A stretch of 64,000 nt of DNA from Marinifilum sp. N1E240 (GCF_009295825.1 NZ_WHKF01000003.1:124001-188000), one strand, 5' to 3'. Shown: positions 1 to 9,302, counted from the first letter of the stretch. The notes: generated by a model from the sequence alone, not told the origin. Numbers and translations: made by a program.

Positions 1-1217
1 GGCAATCAAACATGGAAGATTATTCAGCTAAACTGGATTTCAACTACTTTCTAAATGCCAATAACAACATCAAATTTGGTGGGATATTTACCTATCACAA
101 ATTAGAACCTGGTCATGCCTTTGGTTTGGGTGAACAATCTTTATTTTCAGATTATCGTGTAAATGAGTCCAATGCATTGGAAGAGGGATTATACATTTCA
201 AATGAACAAAAAATTGGCGATCGCCTAACCTTAAAATACGGTTTGCGCTTTAGCATGTTCAACAATGTTGGTAAGGGCACTGTTTATGATTTTGATGAAA
301 ACTATAATGTAGTGGATTCTACTACCTACAAAAAAGGTGATATTTTTAACACCTATACCAATTGGGAACCACGATTTGGATTAAAGTATACCGTCGGACC
401 TACTTCGTCGGTTAAGATGAGCTATTCCAGAACCACTCAATACATGCAACTGACTCAAAACTCTACTGGTGGTTTGCCATTAGATGTTTGGTTTCCTGCA
501 TCTCCAAATGTAAAACCTCAAACATCCGATCAGTTTGCAGTTGGCTATTTTAGAAACTTTCGCGACAATACTATAGAGATGTCATTAGAAGGATACTATA
601 AAAAGATGCACAATGCAATTGATTTTAAGGATTTTGCGGATCTATTACTCAATAAACATCTGGAAGGTGAACTGAGAACAGGATCGGCGGAAGCCTATGG
701 TTTTGAACTCACAACGAACCTTAGTTTTAACCGATTACAAGGTTGGATTGGATATACTTGGTCTAGAACAAAAAGAACAATGGAAGGCATTAACAATGGT
801 CAATCCTATCGCTCACCTTATGATGTGCCACACAATATTAAAGCAGCTTTAAGCTATAAGCTCACAAAAAGAACAACTGTATCGGCGAATTTCACTTATT
901 CTACTGGATCTCCTGTAACCTATCCAGTTGGGCGCGCCGAATATCAGGGAGCATTAATCAAAATATATTCTGATAGAAATTCATATCGAATGCCAGACAA
1001 TCATCGATTGGATTTAGCTGTAACCTTAAAAGGCAAAAAGAAACCTGGTCGCAAGTGGGAAGGAGAATGGAACTTCTCTCTTTACAATGCTTATGGTAGA
1101 AAAAATCCATGGTATATTAGCTTTACTCAAGATGATGACAATCCGAACGTGATGAAGGCTGAGAAAACGTATTTGTTCACATTTGTACCATCCATTACTT
1201 ATAACTTTAAATTCTAA
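1..1217 (+). CDS. TonB-dependent receptor, C-terminal part (5' end outside window)
   Basis: About 404 residues of the C-terminal outer-membrane beta-barrel of a TonB-dependent receptor. The frame is open back to base 3, so the plug and N-terminal domains lie before the window. The product shows alternating amphipathic strands rich in aromatic residues and Gly, and it ends in a terminal phenylalanine (SITYNFKF), as outer-membrane barrels do for BamA recognition. The next gene begins 4 bases downstream and encodes a DUF4249 lipoprotein, the usual partner of Bacteroidota receptors that carry a carboxypeptidase-like N-terminal domain. The substrate cannot be read from this part. Family confidence is high; no specific receptor name is justified. 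Confidence 0.85.
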   Translation, partial: QSNMEDYSAKLDFNYFLNANNNIKFGGIFTYHKLEPGHAFGLGEQSLFSDYRVNESNALEEGLYISNEQKIGDRLTLKYGLRFSMFNNVGKGTVYDFDENYNVVDSTTYKKGDIFNTYTNWEPRFGLKYTVGPTSSVKMSYSRTTQYMQLTQNSTGGLPLDVWFPASPNVKPQTSDQFAVGYFRNFRDNTIEMSLEGYYKKMHNAIDFKDFADLLLNKHLEGELRTGSAEAYGFELTTNLSFNRLQGWIGYTWSRTKRTMEGINNGQSYRSPYDVPHNIKAALSYKLTKRTTVSANFTYSTGSPVTYPVGRAEYQGALIKIYSDRNSYRMPDNHRLDLAVTLKGKKKPGRKWEGEWNFSLYNAYGRKNPWYISFTQDDDNPNVMKAEKTYLFTFVPSITYNFKF

Positions 1218-1221
1218 AATC

Positions 1222-2145
1222 ATGCAAATATATTTTAAGAACATGATCTTACATTTCTGCTCCTATAAAAATCATATAAAGCCAATATATTTATTATTAC
1301 TAAGCTTTTTATTGGTTTGCTGTACCGAAGAAATCAATGTTGATGTTGATAGTGGCGAAACCAAATTATCTATTGAGGCAACTCTTACTTCCGATTTTAA
1401 GAAACACTTTGTGATACTTAAAGAGTCAAGTGATGTTTTCTATAATGAAGAAGCACCGTCGGTAGCCAATGCAACAATTAATGTAAGCAATGGAAATACT
1501 AATTATAATTACCTGGAAACAAAACCGGGTTATTATGAAAGTGAATTGGAATTTGCGGGTGAACCAGGAAAAACTTATTCTTTGTCAATCACAAATGTAG
1601 ATATCAATAAGGATGGAACCATGGAAGAGTATGTTGCGCATTCTACTATGAAGCAGCCATATAAAGTTGATTATATCGAAATGAATTTTGATCCGGATTA
1701 CGAATCGGAACGTGGAAGAGATGATGATGATAACGGAGCTTTCTGGTTGGTTTCATTATATATGCAAGATAATATTGAAACTGAAGATTACTATGGATTT
1801 GCCTGTAGAATAAATGATGTATTGGTACATGATACCATTACAGAAGTTTTAGTACAAGAGGATACCTACTTTAATGGAGAAAAAACAAAAGGTAGTAATG
1901 TAGGTGAATTTAATCAATATAAACCTGATGAGATTCTCCAAAATATGGATAAAATCACATTAGAGACTTATGCTATTGATGAAGGATATTATGATTTTGT
2001 GAATCAATTACAAGAAATGGATCAAGGGCAAAGTATGTTCTCTGGTCCTCCAGGTAATATCACATCAAACATCACAAATAATGCAATTGGCTATTTTGCG
2101 GTCTATTCCATAACGCGAACATCAGTCATTCACAAAACAGACTAA
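1222..2145 (+). CDS. DUF4249 domain-containing lipoprotein
   Basis: Predicted outer-membrane lipoprotein of about 307 residues. The N-terminus has a basic and hydrophobic stretch followed by a lipobox-like LLVCC near residue 34. Acidic, beta-rich sequence follows (VDVDSGETKLSIEATLTSDF), typical of DUF4249. I chose the ATG at 1222, just after the receptor stop codon; 1243 is also possible. A start at 1183 would overlap the receptor. DUF4249 proteins are repeatedly found directly after TonB-dependent receptors, so it probably assists that receptor at the cell surface, but the biochemical role is unknown. The two genes almost certainly share a transcript, which ends at the hairpin just downstream. 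Confidence 0.8.
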   Translation: MQIYFKNMILHFCSYKNHIKPIYLLLLSFLLVCCTEEINVDVDSGETKLSIEATLTSDFKKHFVILKESSDVFYNEEAPSVANATINVSNGNTNYNYLETKPGYYESELEFAGEPGKTYSLSITNVDINKDGTMEEYVAHSTMKQPYKVDYIEMNFDPDYESERGRDDDDNGAFWLVSLYMQDNIETEDYYGFACRINDVLVHDTITEVLVQEDTYFNGEKTKGSNVGEFNQYKPDEILQNMDKITLETYAIDEGYYDFVNQLQEMDQGQSMFSGPPGNITSNITNNAIGYFAVYSITRTSVIHKTD

Positions 2146-2155
2146 TATACAGAAA

Positions 2156-2194
2156 GAGGCTTCTCTTGCATGGCAAGATGGAAGCCTCTTTTTT
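2156..2194 (+). terminator. Rho-independent terminator after DUF4249 gene
   Basis: Stem GAGGCTTC (2156-2163) pairs with GAAGCCTC (2181-2188). A second inner stem CTTGC/GCAAG continues it, and a T-run follows. It sits between two convergent genes and may weakly serve the opposite strand as well. Confidence 0.85.
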
Positions 2195-2636
2195 ATTCTT
2201 TAAATCCAATATCATGATGAGAGCCATCACAAAATGGTTTATTTTTTGACGAACCGCACCTACAAAAATAACAAGCCTCATCAAAAGCCTCCCTTTTGCC
2301 ATCCGCTCCTATAACGGTCATTGGACCTTCAACCATTAGAGGACCATCTTTTAATACTTCCACCTTTTTACCTGTTTCCAGAGCCTTTGTGGGACCTTTA
2401 TTAGCCTCACCTGTATCAGGAGAATTCATATAAAAAGATAAAGCCCGGGAAGGACATTTTTGAACCTGTTTCATGATTTCTTCAGTTTCGCCACCACTCA
2501 TTTTAATCCATGGACGCGTGCCAGGTTGAAAAACCTGAGGTAAACCTTTAAAACATGCACCTGAATGAATGCACAATTCAGAGTCGTAAACTACCGTAAC
2601 TTCTCCATTCGAATATTCTTTTTTGGTATTCTTCAT
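2193..2636 (-). CDS. Iron-sulfur protein: mono-cluster ferredoxin domain plus CDGSH domain
   Basis: Protein of 147 residues with two Fe-S modules. Residues 1-70 resemble the divergent 4Fe-4S mono-cluster domain (Fer4_19), with cysteines in CIHSGACF and QKCPSRAL. The C-terminal part has a mitoNEET-type CDGSH motif, CRCGSSKNKPFCDGSH, whose three Cys and one His bind a 2Fe-2S cluster. The combined architecture is known in bacteria; the role is probably electron transfer or cluster storage, but the partner is unknown. There is no signal peptide, so it is cytoplasmic. It appears to be a single gene, convergent with the DUF4249 gene, and the linker between the modules is short and acidic/polar. Confidence 0.88.
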   Translation of the reverse strand: MKNTKKEYSNGEVTVVYDSELCIHSGACFKGLPQVFQPGTRPWIKMSGGETEEIMKQVQKCPSRALSFYMNSPDTGEANKGPTKALETGKKVEVLKDGPLMVEGPMTVIGADGKREAFDEACYFCRCGSSKNKPFCDGSHHDIGFKE

Positions 2637-2817
2637 AGCTAAGCATTTTTCAAATTAAAAGCATATCATATAATTTACTACATTTTTAAAACTTATGCAG
2701 AAAATATTTACAATTGGCATAAAAAATCTTAACTAGACAAAACACTCATCCTGAACCTACTGCAATCAAAGGGAAAATCAGCAATTATAAAATGTAATAA
2801 TTAGCTCCACAAAGAAC

Positions 2818-2847
2818 TTGCAGATAAGAAAAAATGTTCTACTTTTG
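2818..2847 (+). promoter_or_regulatory. Promoter of tRNA-Trp (TTG-N19-TACTTTTG)
   Basis: TTG at 2818-2820 and TACTTTTG at 2840-2847 are separated by 19 bases, matching the Bacteroidota TTTG/TAnnTTTG promoter. The tRNA begins 45 bases after the -7 box. Confidence 0.65.
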
Positions 2848-2892
2848 TCGAAGACTTTTGAAAAGGCAAACATACAGACTTGCCGAAAACAC

Positions 2893-2965
2893 ACGGGTGT
2901 AGCTCAGTTGGCAGAGCACTGGTCTCCAAAACCAGGTGTCGGGAGTTCGAGTCTCTCCTCCCGTG
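2893..2965 (+). tRNA. tRNA-Trp (anticodon CCA)
   Basis: A 73-base cloverleaf. The acceptor ACGGGTG pairs with CTCCCGT (one T-T mismatch at pair 6-67). The D arm is GCTC...GAGC, and the anticodon stem CTGGT/ACCAG encloses loop CTCCAAA, giving anticodon CCA. The T stem is GGGAG/CTCTC around TTCGAGT. The discriminator is G and the 3' CCA is not encoded. It closely matches known bacterial tRNA-Trp sequences. Confidence 0.95.
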
Positions 2966-2970
2966 CTAAG

Positions 2971-3003
2971 AAACCTTTCTATTTATTTAGGAAGGTTTTT
3001 TTA
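2971..3003 (+). terminator. Terminator of tRNA-Trp
   Basis: AAACCTTTCTA (2971-2981) pairs with TAGGAAGGTTT (2988-2998) around a short AT loop, followed by a T-run. It lies 5 bases after the tRNA. Confidence 0.85.
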
Positions 3004-3128
3004 TATCCAATAATTTCTACTTTAATGCAAAAAAAACGCACCACAGTATTCAACCATGATGCGTTTAATATTTTAAATAGATCCTTCAATTTTGCTCAGA
3101 ATCCTATTTTATCTCTTTTGTTAAGCCA

Positions 3129-4952
3129 TTATAATAGCTGCATATCATACAGTTTCTTATAAGCTCCATTTTTCTCAATTAATTCATCATGCTTTCCACG
3201 TTCAACAATTTCACCTTCGTGAAATACACAAATTAAATCGGCATTCTTAACTGTTGACAAACGGTGAGCAATTACTAGTGAAGTTCTGTTCTGCATCAAT
3301 TTGTCCAAAGCATCCTGAACTAATCTTTCAGATTCGGTATCTAAAGCTGAAGTAGCTTCATCCAAAATCATAATAGGAGGATTTTTAAGCACCGCTCTTG
3401 CAATACTCAAGCGCTGACGCTGACCACCGGAAAGCTTACCTCCACGGTCACCAATATTGGTATCATAACCATCTTCAGTGGCTGTAATAAAGTCATGAGC
3501 ATTGGCAATTTTCGCAGCTTCAATTACATCTTCCATTGTTGCATTTTCAACACCAAAAGCAATATTATTAAAGATTGTATCATTAAATAGAATCGATTCC
3601 TGATTTACATTTCCCATCAGGTTTCTCAAATCCTTCATTTTGTAATCGCGAATGTCAACACCATCTACATTGATACTTCCTTCGTTTACATCATAAAATC
3701 GAGGCAATAAATCTACAAAAGTGGTTTTACCTGAACCTGATTGACCTACCAAAGCAACCGTTTTTCCTTTAGGTATTTCCAGCTCGACATTTTTCAATAC
3801 TTGTCTTTCGCCATTGTATGAGAAGCTTACATTCTTATATTCAATTGCATTCTCAAATTTTTCAACTTGCTTGGCATCATCTTTATCTACAATAGTTGAT
3901 TCTGCATTTAGTACCTGATCAATTCGATCCATGGCTGCCAAACCTTTCTGTATACTATAATAAGCTTTAGAGAACGCCTTTGCAGGATTAATGATAGAAT
4001 AAAATACAACCAAATAAGTGATAAAGTCAGCACCATTCATGTTCCCTTCACCATTAATGATCAAACGACCACCATACCAAAGAACAATTACGATAACCAC
4101 AGTTCCTAAAAACTCACTAACCGGATGAGCCAAAACTCTTCTTCTCATCAATGAATTCATTGTTCTACGGTAATCATTATTTTCATCAACAAATTTTTCA
4201 GTAACCTTTTTCTCTGCAGTAAATGCTTTAATAATTCTCAATCCTGAAAGCGTTTCTTCAATGGTTGAAAGAAGATCTGCCATCAAATTCTGTCCTTTTC
4301 GAGATCTGCCTTTCAAAGTTCTACCAATTCGTCCAATAATAGTTCCTGCAATAGGTAAAAGTACGAACACAAACAAAGTCATTTGCGGACTCATCTTAAT
4401 CATTACAACCAAAGAAACGATTATTATAATCGGATTTTTAATGAACATATCCAATGAGTTCATAATCGAATTCTCAACTTCCTGAACATCACCTGTTGAT
4501 CTGGCAATAATATCCCCCTTCTTTTCATCTGTAAAAAATGGGATAGGCAGACTTACTATTTTATCATAGATTTTAACTCTTAAATCACGAACAACAGCAT
4601 TTCGAATATTCACAACATGATAAGATCCAAAATAAGTAAAACCAACTTTAAGAAAAACTGCTATTATTAAAACTATACCAACAAAAATAAGTGCTGAATC
4701 AGCACCGTATTCATTCTTCATTTGGGTAGTATAATAATAGAAATTGTGATATAATGCACTTGAACTAAATTCCCACGGAACCACAGTATTAATTGGCTCT
4801 GCCTCATCAAAAAGAATTTCTAAAATTGGTTTTAACATTACAAAGGAGAATACGCCAAAAATAGCGCCCAATAAATTGTAAATAAAACTCAGAAGTAAAT
4901 CCCCTTTATAAGGAGGCAAAAAGCGCTTAAGTATACCAAAAAAATCTTTCAT
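3129..4952 (-). CDS. ABC exporter, MsbA-like (fused membrane and ATPase domains)
   Basis: A half-transporter of 607 residues that would act as an inner-membrane homodimer. Residues 1-330 form a six-helix type IV ABC exporter domain. The ATPase domain follows, with Walker A GQSGSGKTT, signature LSGGQRQR, Walker B MILDEATSAL and switch His in VIAHRLSTV. Architecture and length match MsbA-type lipid flippases and related multidrug exporters. In Bacteroidota this family is usually annotated as lipid A exporter, but sequence alone does not prove the substrate. It lies downstream of purB on the same strand, with a clear terminator between them, so it probably has its own promoter in the short gap. 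Confidence 0.88.
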   Translation of the reverse strand: MKDFFGILKRFLPPYKGDLLLSFIYNLLGAIFGVFSFVMLKPILEILFDEAEPINTVVPWEFSSSALYHNFYYYTTQMKNEYGADSALIFVGIVLIIAVFLKVGFTYFGSYHVVNIRNAVVRDLRVKIYDKIVSLPIPFFTDEKKGDIIARSTGDVQEVENSIMNSLDMFIKNPIIIIVSLVVMIKMSPQMTLFVFVLLPIAGTIIGRIGRTLKGRSRKGQNLMADLLSTIEETLSGLRIIKAFTAEKKVTEKFVDENNDYRRTMNSLMRRRVLAHPVSEFLGTVVIVIVLWYGGRLIINGEGNMNGADFITYLVVFYSIINPAKAFSKAYYSIQKGLAAMDRIDQVLNAESTIVDKDDAKQVEKFENAIEYKNVSFSYNGERQVLKNVELEIPKGKTVALVGQSGSGKTTFVDLLPRFYDVNEGSINVDGVDIRDYKMKDLRNLMGNVNQESILFNDTIFNNIAFGVENATMEDVIEAAKIANAHDFITATEDGYDTNIGDRGGKLSGGQRQRLSIARAVLKNPPIMILDEATSALDTESERLVQDALDKLMQNRTSLVIAHRLSTVKNADLICVFHEGEIVERGKHDELIEKNGAYKKLYDMQLL

Positions 4953-5002
4953 TAATGATTAAATATGTGAAACAAAATCATTGAGAAAACCGCAATTCTC
5001 CC

Positions 5003-5039
5003 AATAAAAATAGGCTGTAAAAGTACAACTCTTACAGCC
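5003..5039 (-). terminator. Terminator of purB
   Basis: On the minus strand GGCTGTAA (complement of 5032-5039) pairs with TTACAGCC (complement of 5013-5020), followed by TATTTTTATT. It separates purB from the ABC transporter gene. Confidence 0.85.
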
Positions 5040-5072
5040 TAAAAACAAGGTATTAACAATTATTAATGTTTT

Positions 5073-6410
5073 CTATATTCCTGTATAATTATCAGGACTA
5101 ATTGTCTTTAATTGAGCTTTTAAATCATCGCTAATTTCAAGAGTATCTATAAATGCAGCAATACTATCCTGAGTAACGTGAGTATTTGTTCTTGTTAAAG
5201 CTTTTAGTGCTTCGTAAGGGTTTGGATATCCTTCGCGACGAAGAATTGTTTGAACTGCTTCAGCAACTACTGCCCAGTTCGCTTCCAAATCAGCTTCGAA
5301 AGCTTCTTTTGAAATAATCAGCTTATCTAAACCTTTTAATAAAGATTTAAATGCGATAATGGTATGGGCAAATGGTACACCAATATTTCTCAAAACAGTA
5401 GAATCAGTAAGGTCACGCTGCAAACGAGAAACTGGCAATTTGGTAGCCAAATGTTCGAATGTTGCATTCGCTAAACCAAGGTTTCCTTCCGAGTTTTCAA
5501 AATCGATAGGATTTACTTTATGAGGCATTGCTGATGATCCAACTTCACCTTTTTTAATTTTCTGTTTGAAGTAATTCATAGAAATATACGTCCAGAAATC
5601 ACGGTTCAAGTCAACCAAAATGGTATTGATACGCTTCAAGTTATCGAAGATCGCACCCATATTATCGTAGTTAGAGATCTGAGTAGTTAACTCTTCTCTT
5701 TCTAATTTTAGAATGTCATTCACAAAGTGATTCCCAAACTCTTTCCAATCCACTTCTGGATATGCTACGTGATGTGCATTAAAGTTACCTGTTGCTCCAC
5801 CAAATTTAGCTGAACAAGGTATACTCTTCAATAAATCCAATTGTCTTTTTAAACGGTAAACATACACTTGAATTTCTTTACCCAAACGAGTTGGAGAAGC
5901 TGGTTGTCCGTGCGTACGAGCCAACATTGCGATCTCTTTCCAATCATCAGAAAGGCTTTCTAATTTTCCTATTAATTGGTCCAATAGTGGATAATACACA
6001 TCGTGCACTGCATCACGCAAAGAATATGGTGTGGCAGTATTATTAATATCCTGAGAAGTTAATCCGAAGTGGATAAATTCTTTGTATGGCTGAAGATTTA
6101 AAGCATCGAATTTCTCTTTAATGAAATATTCAACTGCTTTTACATCATGATTTGTTACACTTTCAATGTCTTTAACTTTTTGAGCATCTTCTACCGTAAA
6201 ATCAAGGTAAATGCTACGCAAATCAGTAAATAGATCATTGTTAAAATCTTTCAACTGAGGAAGAGGTACTTCGCAAAGTGCAATAAAATATTCTACTTCA
6301 ACCAACACTCTGTAACGCACCAAGGCATACTCCGAAAAATACTCTCCTAGTGCATCAACTTTGTTACGGTAACGCCCGTCAACCGGCGAAATTGCTGTCA
6401 AACTTTGCAT
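5073..6410 (-). CDS. purB: Adenylosuccinate lyase
   Basis: PurB carries out two steps of purine synthesis: cleavage of SAICAR and of adenylosuccinate, each releasing fumarate. The 445-residue product has the fumarase/aspartase signature GSSAMPHKVNPIDFE, the start SLTAISPVDGRY and the TSQDINNTA segment typical of the long E. coli-type PurB. I placed the start at 6410 because homologues begin at MQSLTAISP; an in-frame ATG at 6431 would leave only about 13 bases after the predicted transcription start. A consensus promoter and a downstream terminator suggest a single-gene unit. Confidence 0.95.
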   Translation of the reverse strand: MQSLTAISPVDGRYRNKVDALGEYFSEYALVRYRVLVEVEYFIALCEVPLPQLKDFNNDLFTDLRSIYLDFTVEDAQKVKDIESVTNHDVKAVEYFIKEKFDALNLQPYKEFIHFGLTSQDINNTATPYSLRDAVHDVYYPLLDQLIGKLESLSDDWKEIAMLARTHGQPASPTRLGKEIQVYVYRLKRQLDLLKSIPCSAKFGGATGNFNAHHVAYPEVDWKEFGNHFVNDILKLEREELTTQISNYDNMGAIFDNLKRINTILVDLNRDFWTYISMNYFKQKIKKGEVGSSAMPHKVNPIDFENSEGNLGLANATFEHLATKLPVSRLQRDLTDSTVLRNIGVPFAHTIIAFKSLLKGLDKLIISKEAFEADLEANWAVVAEAVQTILRREGYPNPYEALKALTRTNTHVTQDSIAAFIDTLEISDDLKAQLKTISPDNYTGI

Positions 6411-6450
6411 TTCAAAAAAATTAAATGTCAATAATGGTTATTTAGAGCCA

Positions 6451-6480
6451 CAAAGGTAGTTATTTGAGATGACTCACAAA
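6451..6480 (-). promoter_or_regulatory. Promoter of purB (TTTG-N18-TACCTTTG)
   Basis: Read on the minus strand, TTTG (complement of 6477-6480) is followed after 18 bases by TACCTTTG (complement of 6451-6458). This is a full match to the Bacteroidota consensus. Confidence 0.7.
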
Positions 6481-6559
6481 AGCATTCATTAATTAGATTT
6501 AAGAAGTTAAAACACCCACTTACAAATCATAAATAAGCAAACGGGGAAATCATTTTAGC

Positions 6560-6590
6560 TTGTAGCTTGTAACATTAAATACTATTTTTG
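6560..6590 (+). promoter_or_regulatory. Promoter of the EI24-family gene
   Basis: TTG (6560-6562), 20-base spacer, TATTTTTG (6583-6590). The ATG at 6588 lies inside this -7 box, which rules it out as translation start and supports 6621. Confidence 0.6.
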
Positions 6591-6620
6591 TTTACATACA
6601 CACAAACAAAGTTATCTAGT

Positions 6621-7406
6621 ATGAAACTGATCAAAGATTTTGGATTTGGCTTACGCACCTATTCAGAAGCCATGCATTACATATTTCGAAAAAAATTAGC
6701 CTGGTTTTTTATATTCCCTTTGCTACTCAACATCTTACTTTTTTGGTTTGGATGGGAGTATATTGGTAATTTATCGGAGCAATCCAGAGTATTTCTTGAA
6801 AATTGGATAGATCTTGAAAATGCAGATTTTTGGGGTTCTGGCTTCCTACGCGCAACCATAGGTGGCTTTATTTGGATAGTCTTTAAAATCTTATTCTTTC
6901 TGATATTCGCCTATTTTGGCGGATATATCATCATTATTCTCATGTCTCCGGTATTTTCCTATTTATCGGAACGGACCGAAAAAATTAAAACAGGAAACGA
7001 TTATCCATTCCAATTTAAACAGTTTGTGCGCGATATCATTCGAGGTATATTCATTGCTGTTAGAAATTTATGCATAGAACTATTGCTTACAGTATTAATG
7101 TTCATTCTAAGTTTTATTCCAATTATAGGTTGGGCTGCTGCAATCTTTTTGTTTTTTATATCGGCATATTTTTATGGTTTTTCATTTATGGATTACGCCA
7201 TTGAACGCAAAAAATTAAATATTACTCAAAGTGTCCAATTCATGAGAGAAAATAAAGGAATTGTTATTGCTAACGGCTTTGTGTTCTCCTTGTGTTTAAT
7301 AGTTCCATTCTGTGGCGTTTCCTTCTCGAGCTTTGCCGCTGTAATTTCTGTTGTTGCAGGAACATTGGCTGTAGACGAAATTTGGGAAAAGGAAAACCGA
7401 GAATAA
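6621..7406 (+). CDS. EI24 / CysZ-like integral membrane protein
   Basis: Inner-membrane protein of about 261 residues with several long hydrophobic helices. The pattern LRTYSEAMHYIFRKKLAWFF near the start and SFMDYAIERKK near residue 195 is characteristic of the EI24 superfamily, which includes CysZ sulfate channels. Its function outside CysZ proper is not established, and no cysteine-synthesis genes are nearby. The start at 6621 (MKLIKDFGF) is chosen because the upstream ATG at 6588 falls in the predicted promoter. The nfeD-like gene begins 50 bases downstream on the same strand and could be cotranscribed. Confidence 0.78.
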   Translation: MKLIKDFGFGLRTYSEAMHYIFRKKLAWFFIFPLLLNILLFWFGWEYIGNLSEQSRVFLENWIDLENADFWGSGFLRATIGGFIWIVFKILFFLIFAYFGGYIIIILMSPVFSYLSERTEKIKTGNDYPFQFKQFVRDIIRGIFIAVRNLCIELLLTVLMFILSFIPIIGWAAAIFLFFISAYFYGFSFMDYAIERKKLNITQSVQFMRENKGIVIANGFVFSLCLIVPFCGVSFSSFAAVISVVAGTLAVDEIWEKENRE

Positions 7407-7456
7407 ACACATCATCTTTAATTTTGTTATCTTAGATATAGATTAATAATAAATAT

Positions 7457-8884
7457 ATGAAACTGCACAAACTACTTCTTCCTCTACTGGCAATTCTTTT
7501 AAGCCTGAATCTTTATGCTCAGGATACCATTATTGATAGTACGGAAAATTCGAATAATAAAGTTGTATATAAATTCGATATTAAACGTGAAATAGGACCT
7601 GCTGCATGGCGTCAAACCAAGGATGCTTTTGAAGAAGCAAATGAATTAAATGCAGATTTGATTCTAATTCATATGAATACATACGGTGGAATGGTCATTC
7701 ATGCAGATTCCATAAGAACTGCCATTTTGAATAGTGAAATTCCGGTTTATGTTTTTATCGATAACAATGCGGCATCGGCTGGTGCTTTAATTTCAATTGC
7801 TTGTGATAGTATTTACATGCGAACCGGTGCAAATATTGGAGCTGCTACTGTAGTCAATCAAACAGGAGAAGCAATGCCTGACAAATACCAGTCTTACATG
7901 CGTTCTACTATGCGTGCCACTGCAGAGTCTCACGGAAAAGATACCATTATTCAAAAAGGTGATACCATATACAAATGGCACAGAGATCCGTTAATCGCTG
8001 AAGCTATGGTTGATCCGAGAACCTATATTGAAAATGTAATTGATACGGGTAAAGTACTAACTTTCACTCCTGACGAAGCTATTAAAAATGGATATTGCGA
8101 AGGAATTGCCAATAACGTAAAAGAGGTATTGGAAACCGCTGGAATAAAAGAATATACTCTCAAAAGCTATAAACCGTCAGGAATTGAAAAGGTAGTTGAT
8201 TTCATGATTAATCCGGTTCTACAAGGAATACTTATCATGATTATAATTGGAGGAATCTATTTTGAATTGCAGACTCCTGGCATAGGATTTCCAATTCTTG
8301 CATCGGCTGTTGCTGCTGTCTTATACTTCTCTCCTCTTTATCTGGAAGGAATGGCTGAAAACTGGGAAATTATTCTTTTTGGAGTCGGCATTGCCTTACT
8401 TGCGGTGGAAATATTTGCAATACCCGGCTTTGGTGTAGCCGGAGTTTCAGGTATCATATGCATTATCACCGGACTGACTCTTAGTATGGTTGATAATGTC
8501 GCATTTGACTTTGAACCTCGTCATATTAAAGCCATAATATCAGCTTTACTCCTGGTTATATTCTCAATGCTGGCATCTGTTCTTGGCTCAATTTATCTAA
8601 CACAAAAATTTGTTTCTTCCAACTCATTCCTTGGACAAATAGCATTAAGCGCAGTTGAAAATGCCGAAGATGGATATGTAGGTGTAGATATGGCAGCGAA
8701 AGAGATGGTTGGTAAAAAAGGTGTTGCAATGAGTGTATTGCGTCCATCAGGTAAGGTTATAATTGACAATCAGATTTACGATGCAAAATCAGAAGATGGG
8801 TTTATTGATAAAGACACAATTGTAAAAGTTATTCGATTTGAAACAGGACAAGTATACGTGATAACAGAAGAACAAGATGAATAA
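7457..8884 (+). CDS. NfeD-family membrane serine protease
   Basis: A 475-residue member of the long NfeD (1510-N type) family. A signal peptide ends near AQD, then a ClpP/SppA-like protease domain spans residues 35-230. The predicted nucleophile is Ser107 in NNAASAGAL; Lys143 in PDKYQSYMR is a candidate for the catalytic base. Four or five membrane helices follow (residues 250-390), then a C-terminal OB-fold NfeD domain (MVGKKGVAMSVLRPSGKV). Relatives cleave stomatin-type membrane proteins and affect membrane quality control. No stomatin gene is adjacent. The stop overlaps the following GNAT gene by 8 bases, showing translational coupling. Confidence 0.9.
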   Translation: MKLHKLLLPLLAILLSLNLYAQDTIIDSTENSNNKVVYKFDIKREIGPAAWRQTKDAFEEANELNADLILIHMNTYGGMVIHADSIRTAILNSEIPVYVFIDNNAASAGALISIACDSIYMRTGANIGAATVVNQTGEAMPDKYQSYMRSTMRATAESHGKDTIIQKGDTIYKWHRDPLIAEAMVDPRTYIENVIDTGKVLTFTPDEAIKNGYCEGIANNVKEVLETAGIKEYTLKSYKPSGIEKVVDFMINPVLQGILIMIIIGGIYFELQTPGIGFPILASAVAAVLYFSPLYLEGMAENWEIILFGVGIALLAVEIFAIPGFGVAGVSGIICIITGLTLSMVDNVAFDFEPRHIKAIISALLLVIFSMLASVLGSIYLTQKFVSSNSFLGQIALSAVENAEDGYVGVDMAAKEMVGKKGVAMSVLRPSGKVIIDNQIYDAKSEDGFIDKDTIVKVIRFETGQVYVITEEQDE

Positions 8885-9302
8885 AATCAGACTTAGATCT
8901 TATGAAGTTAATGATTTCACTTCCGTGATAGAACTTTGGAAATTGATTGGCTTGACTGATGCTGAAAGAAATGATTCAGCCATTACCATCGAAAGAAGTT
9001 TAAAATATGGAGGAAAATTCTGGATACTTGAAGATTTAAACTCTGAAGAACTTATTGGCACTTGTTGGCTTACCAATGATTCCAGAAGACTTTATTTACA
9101 CCATCTGGGCATACATCCAAATTATCAGCAAAAAGGATATGGCAGATTTCTTTCGGAGAAGGCTTTAGAATATGCAAAAAAAATTAACATGCAAATAAAA
9201 CTTGAAGTTCATGCCAACAACAAATTTGCAATTAAATTATATGAAAATTTAGGCTTTCATTATCTTGAAAAGTATGGAGTTATGATTAAGCGAAAGCACT
9301 AA
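8877..9302 (+). CDS. GNAT-family N-acetyltransferase (YpeA-like)
   Basis: A 141-residue single-domain GNAT enzyme. The acetyl-CoA loop is HPNYQQKGYGRFL (motif Q/R-x-x-G-x-G), and the C-terminal half has the ANNKFAIKLYENLGF element common to RimI/YpeA-like enzymes. The start TAERNDSA region resembles YpeA, whose substrate is not settled. It overlaps the upstream nfeD-like gene by 8 bases and is followed 17 bases later by an mgtC-like gene, so the three genes probably form one operon. Family confidence is high, substrate unknown. Confidence 0.88.
   Translation: MNKIRLRSYEVNDFTSVIELWKLIGLTDAERNDSAITIERSLKYGGKFWILEDLNSEELIGTCWLTNDSRRLYLHHLGIHPNYQQKGYGRFLSEKALEYAKKINMQIKLEVHANNKFAIKLYENLGFHYLEKYGVMIKRKH

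Noticed and set aside
2818-3162. Open frame of 114 codons covering the tRNA-Trp gene
   Set aside because: It runs through the tRNA and its promoter and terminator; the peptide reflects tRNA sequence, so it is not a gene.
6588-6620. Upstream start codon of the EI24 gene
   Set aside because: The ATG at 6588 overlaps the TATTTTTG -7 box and would lie before the transcription start.
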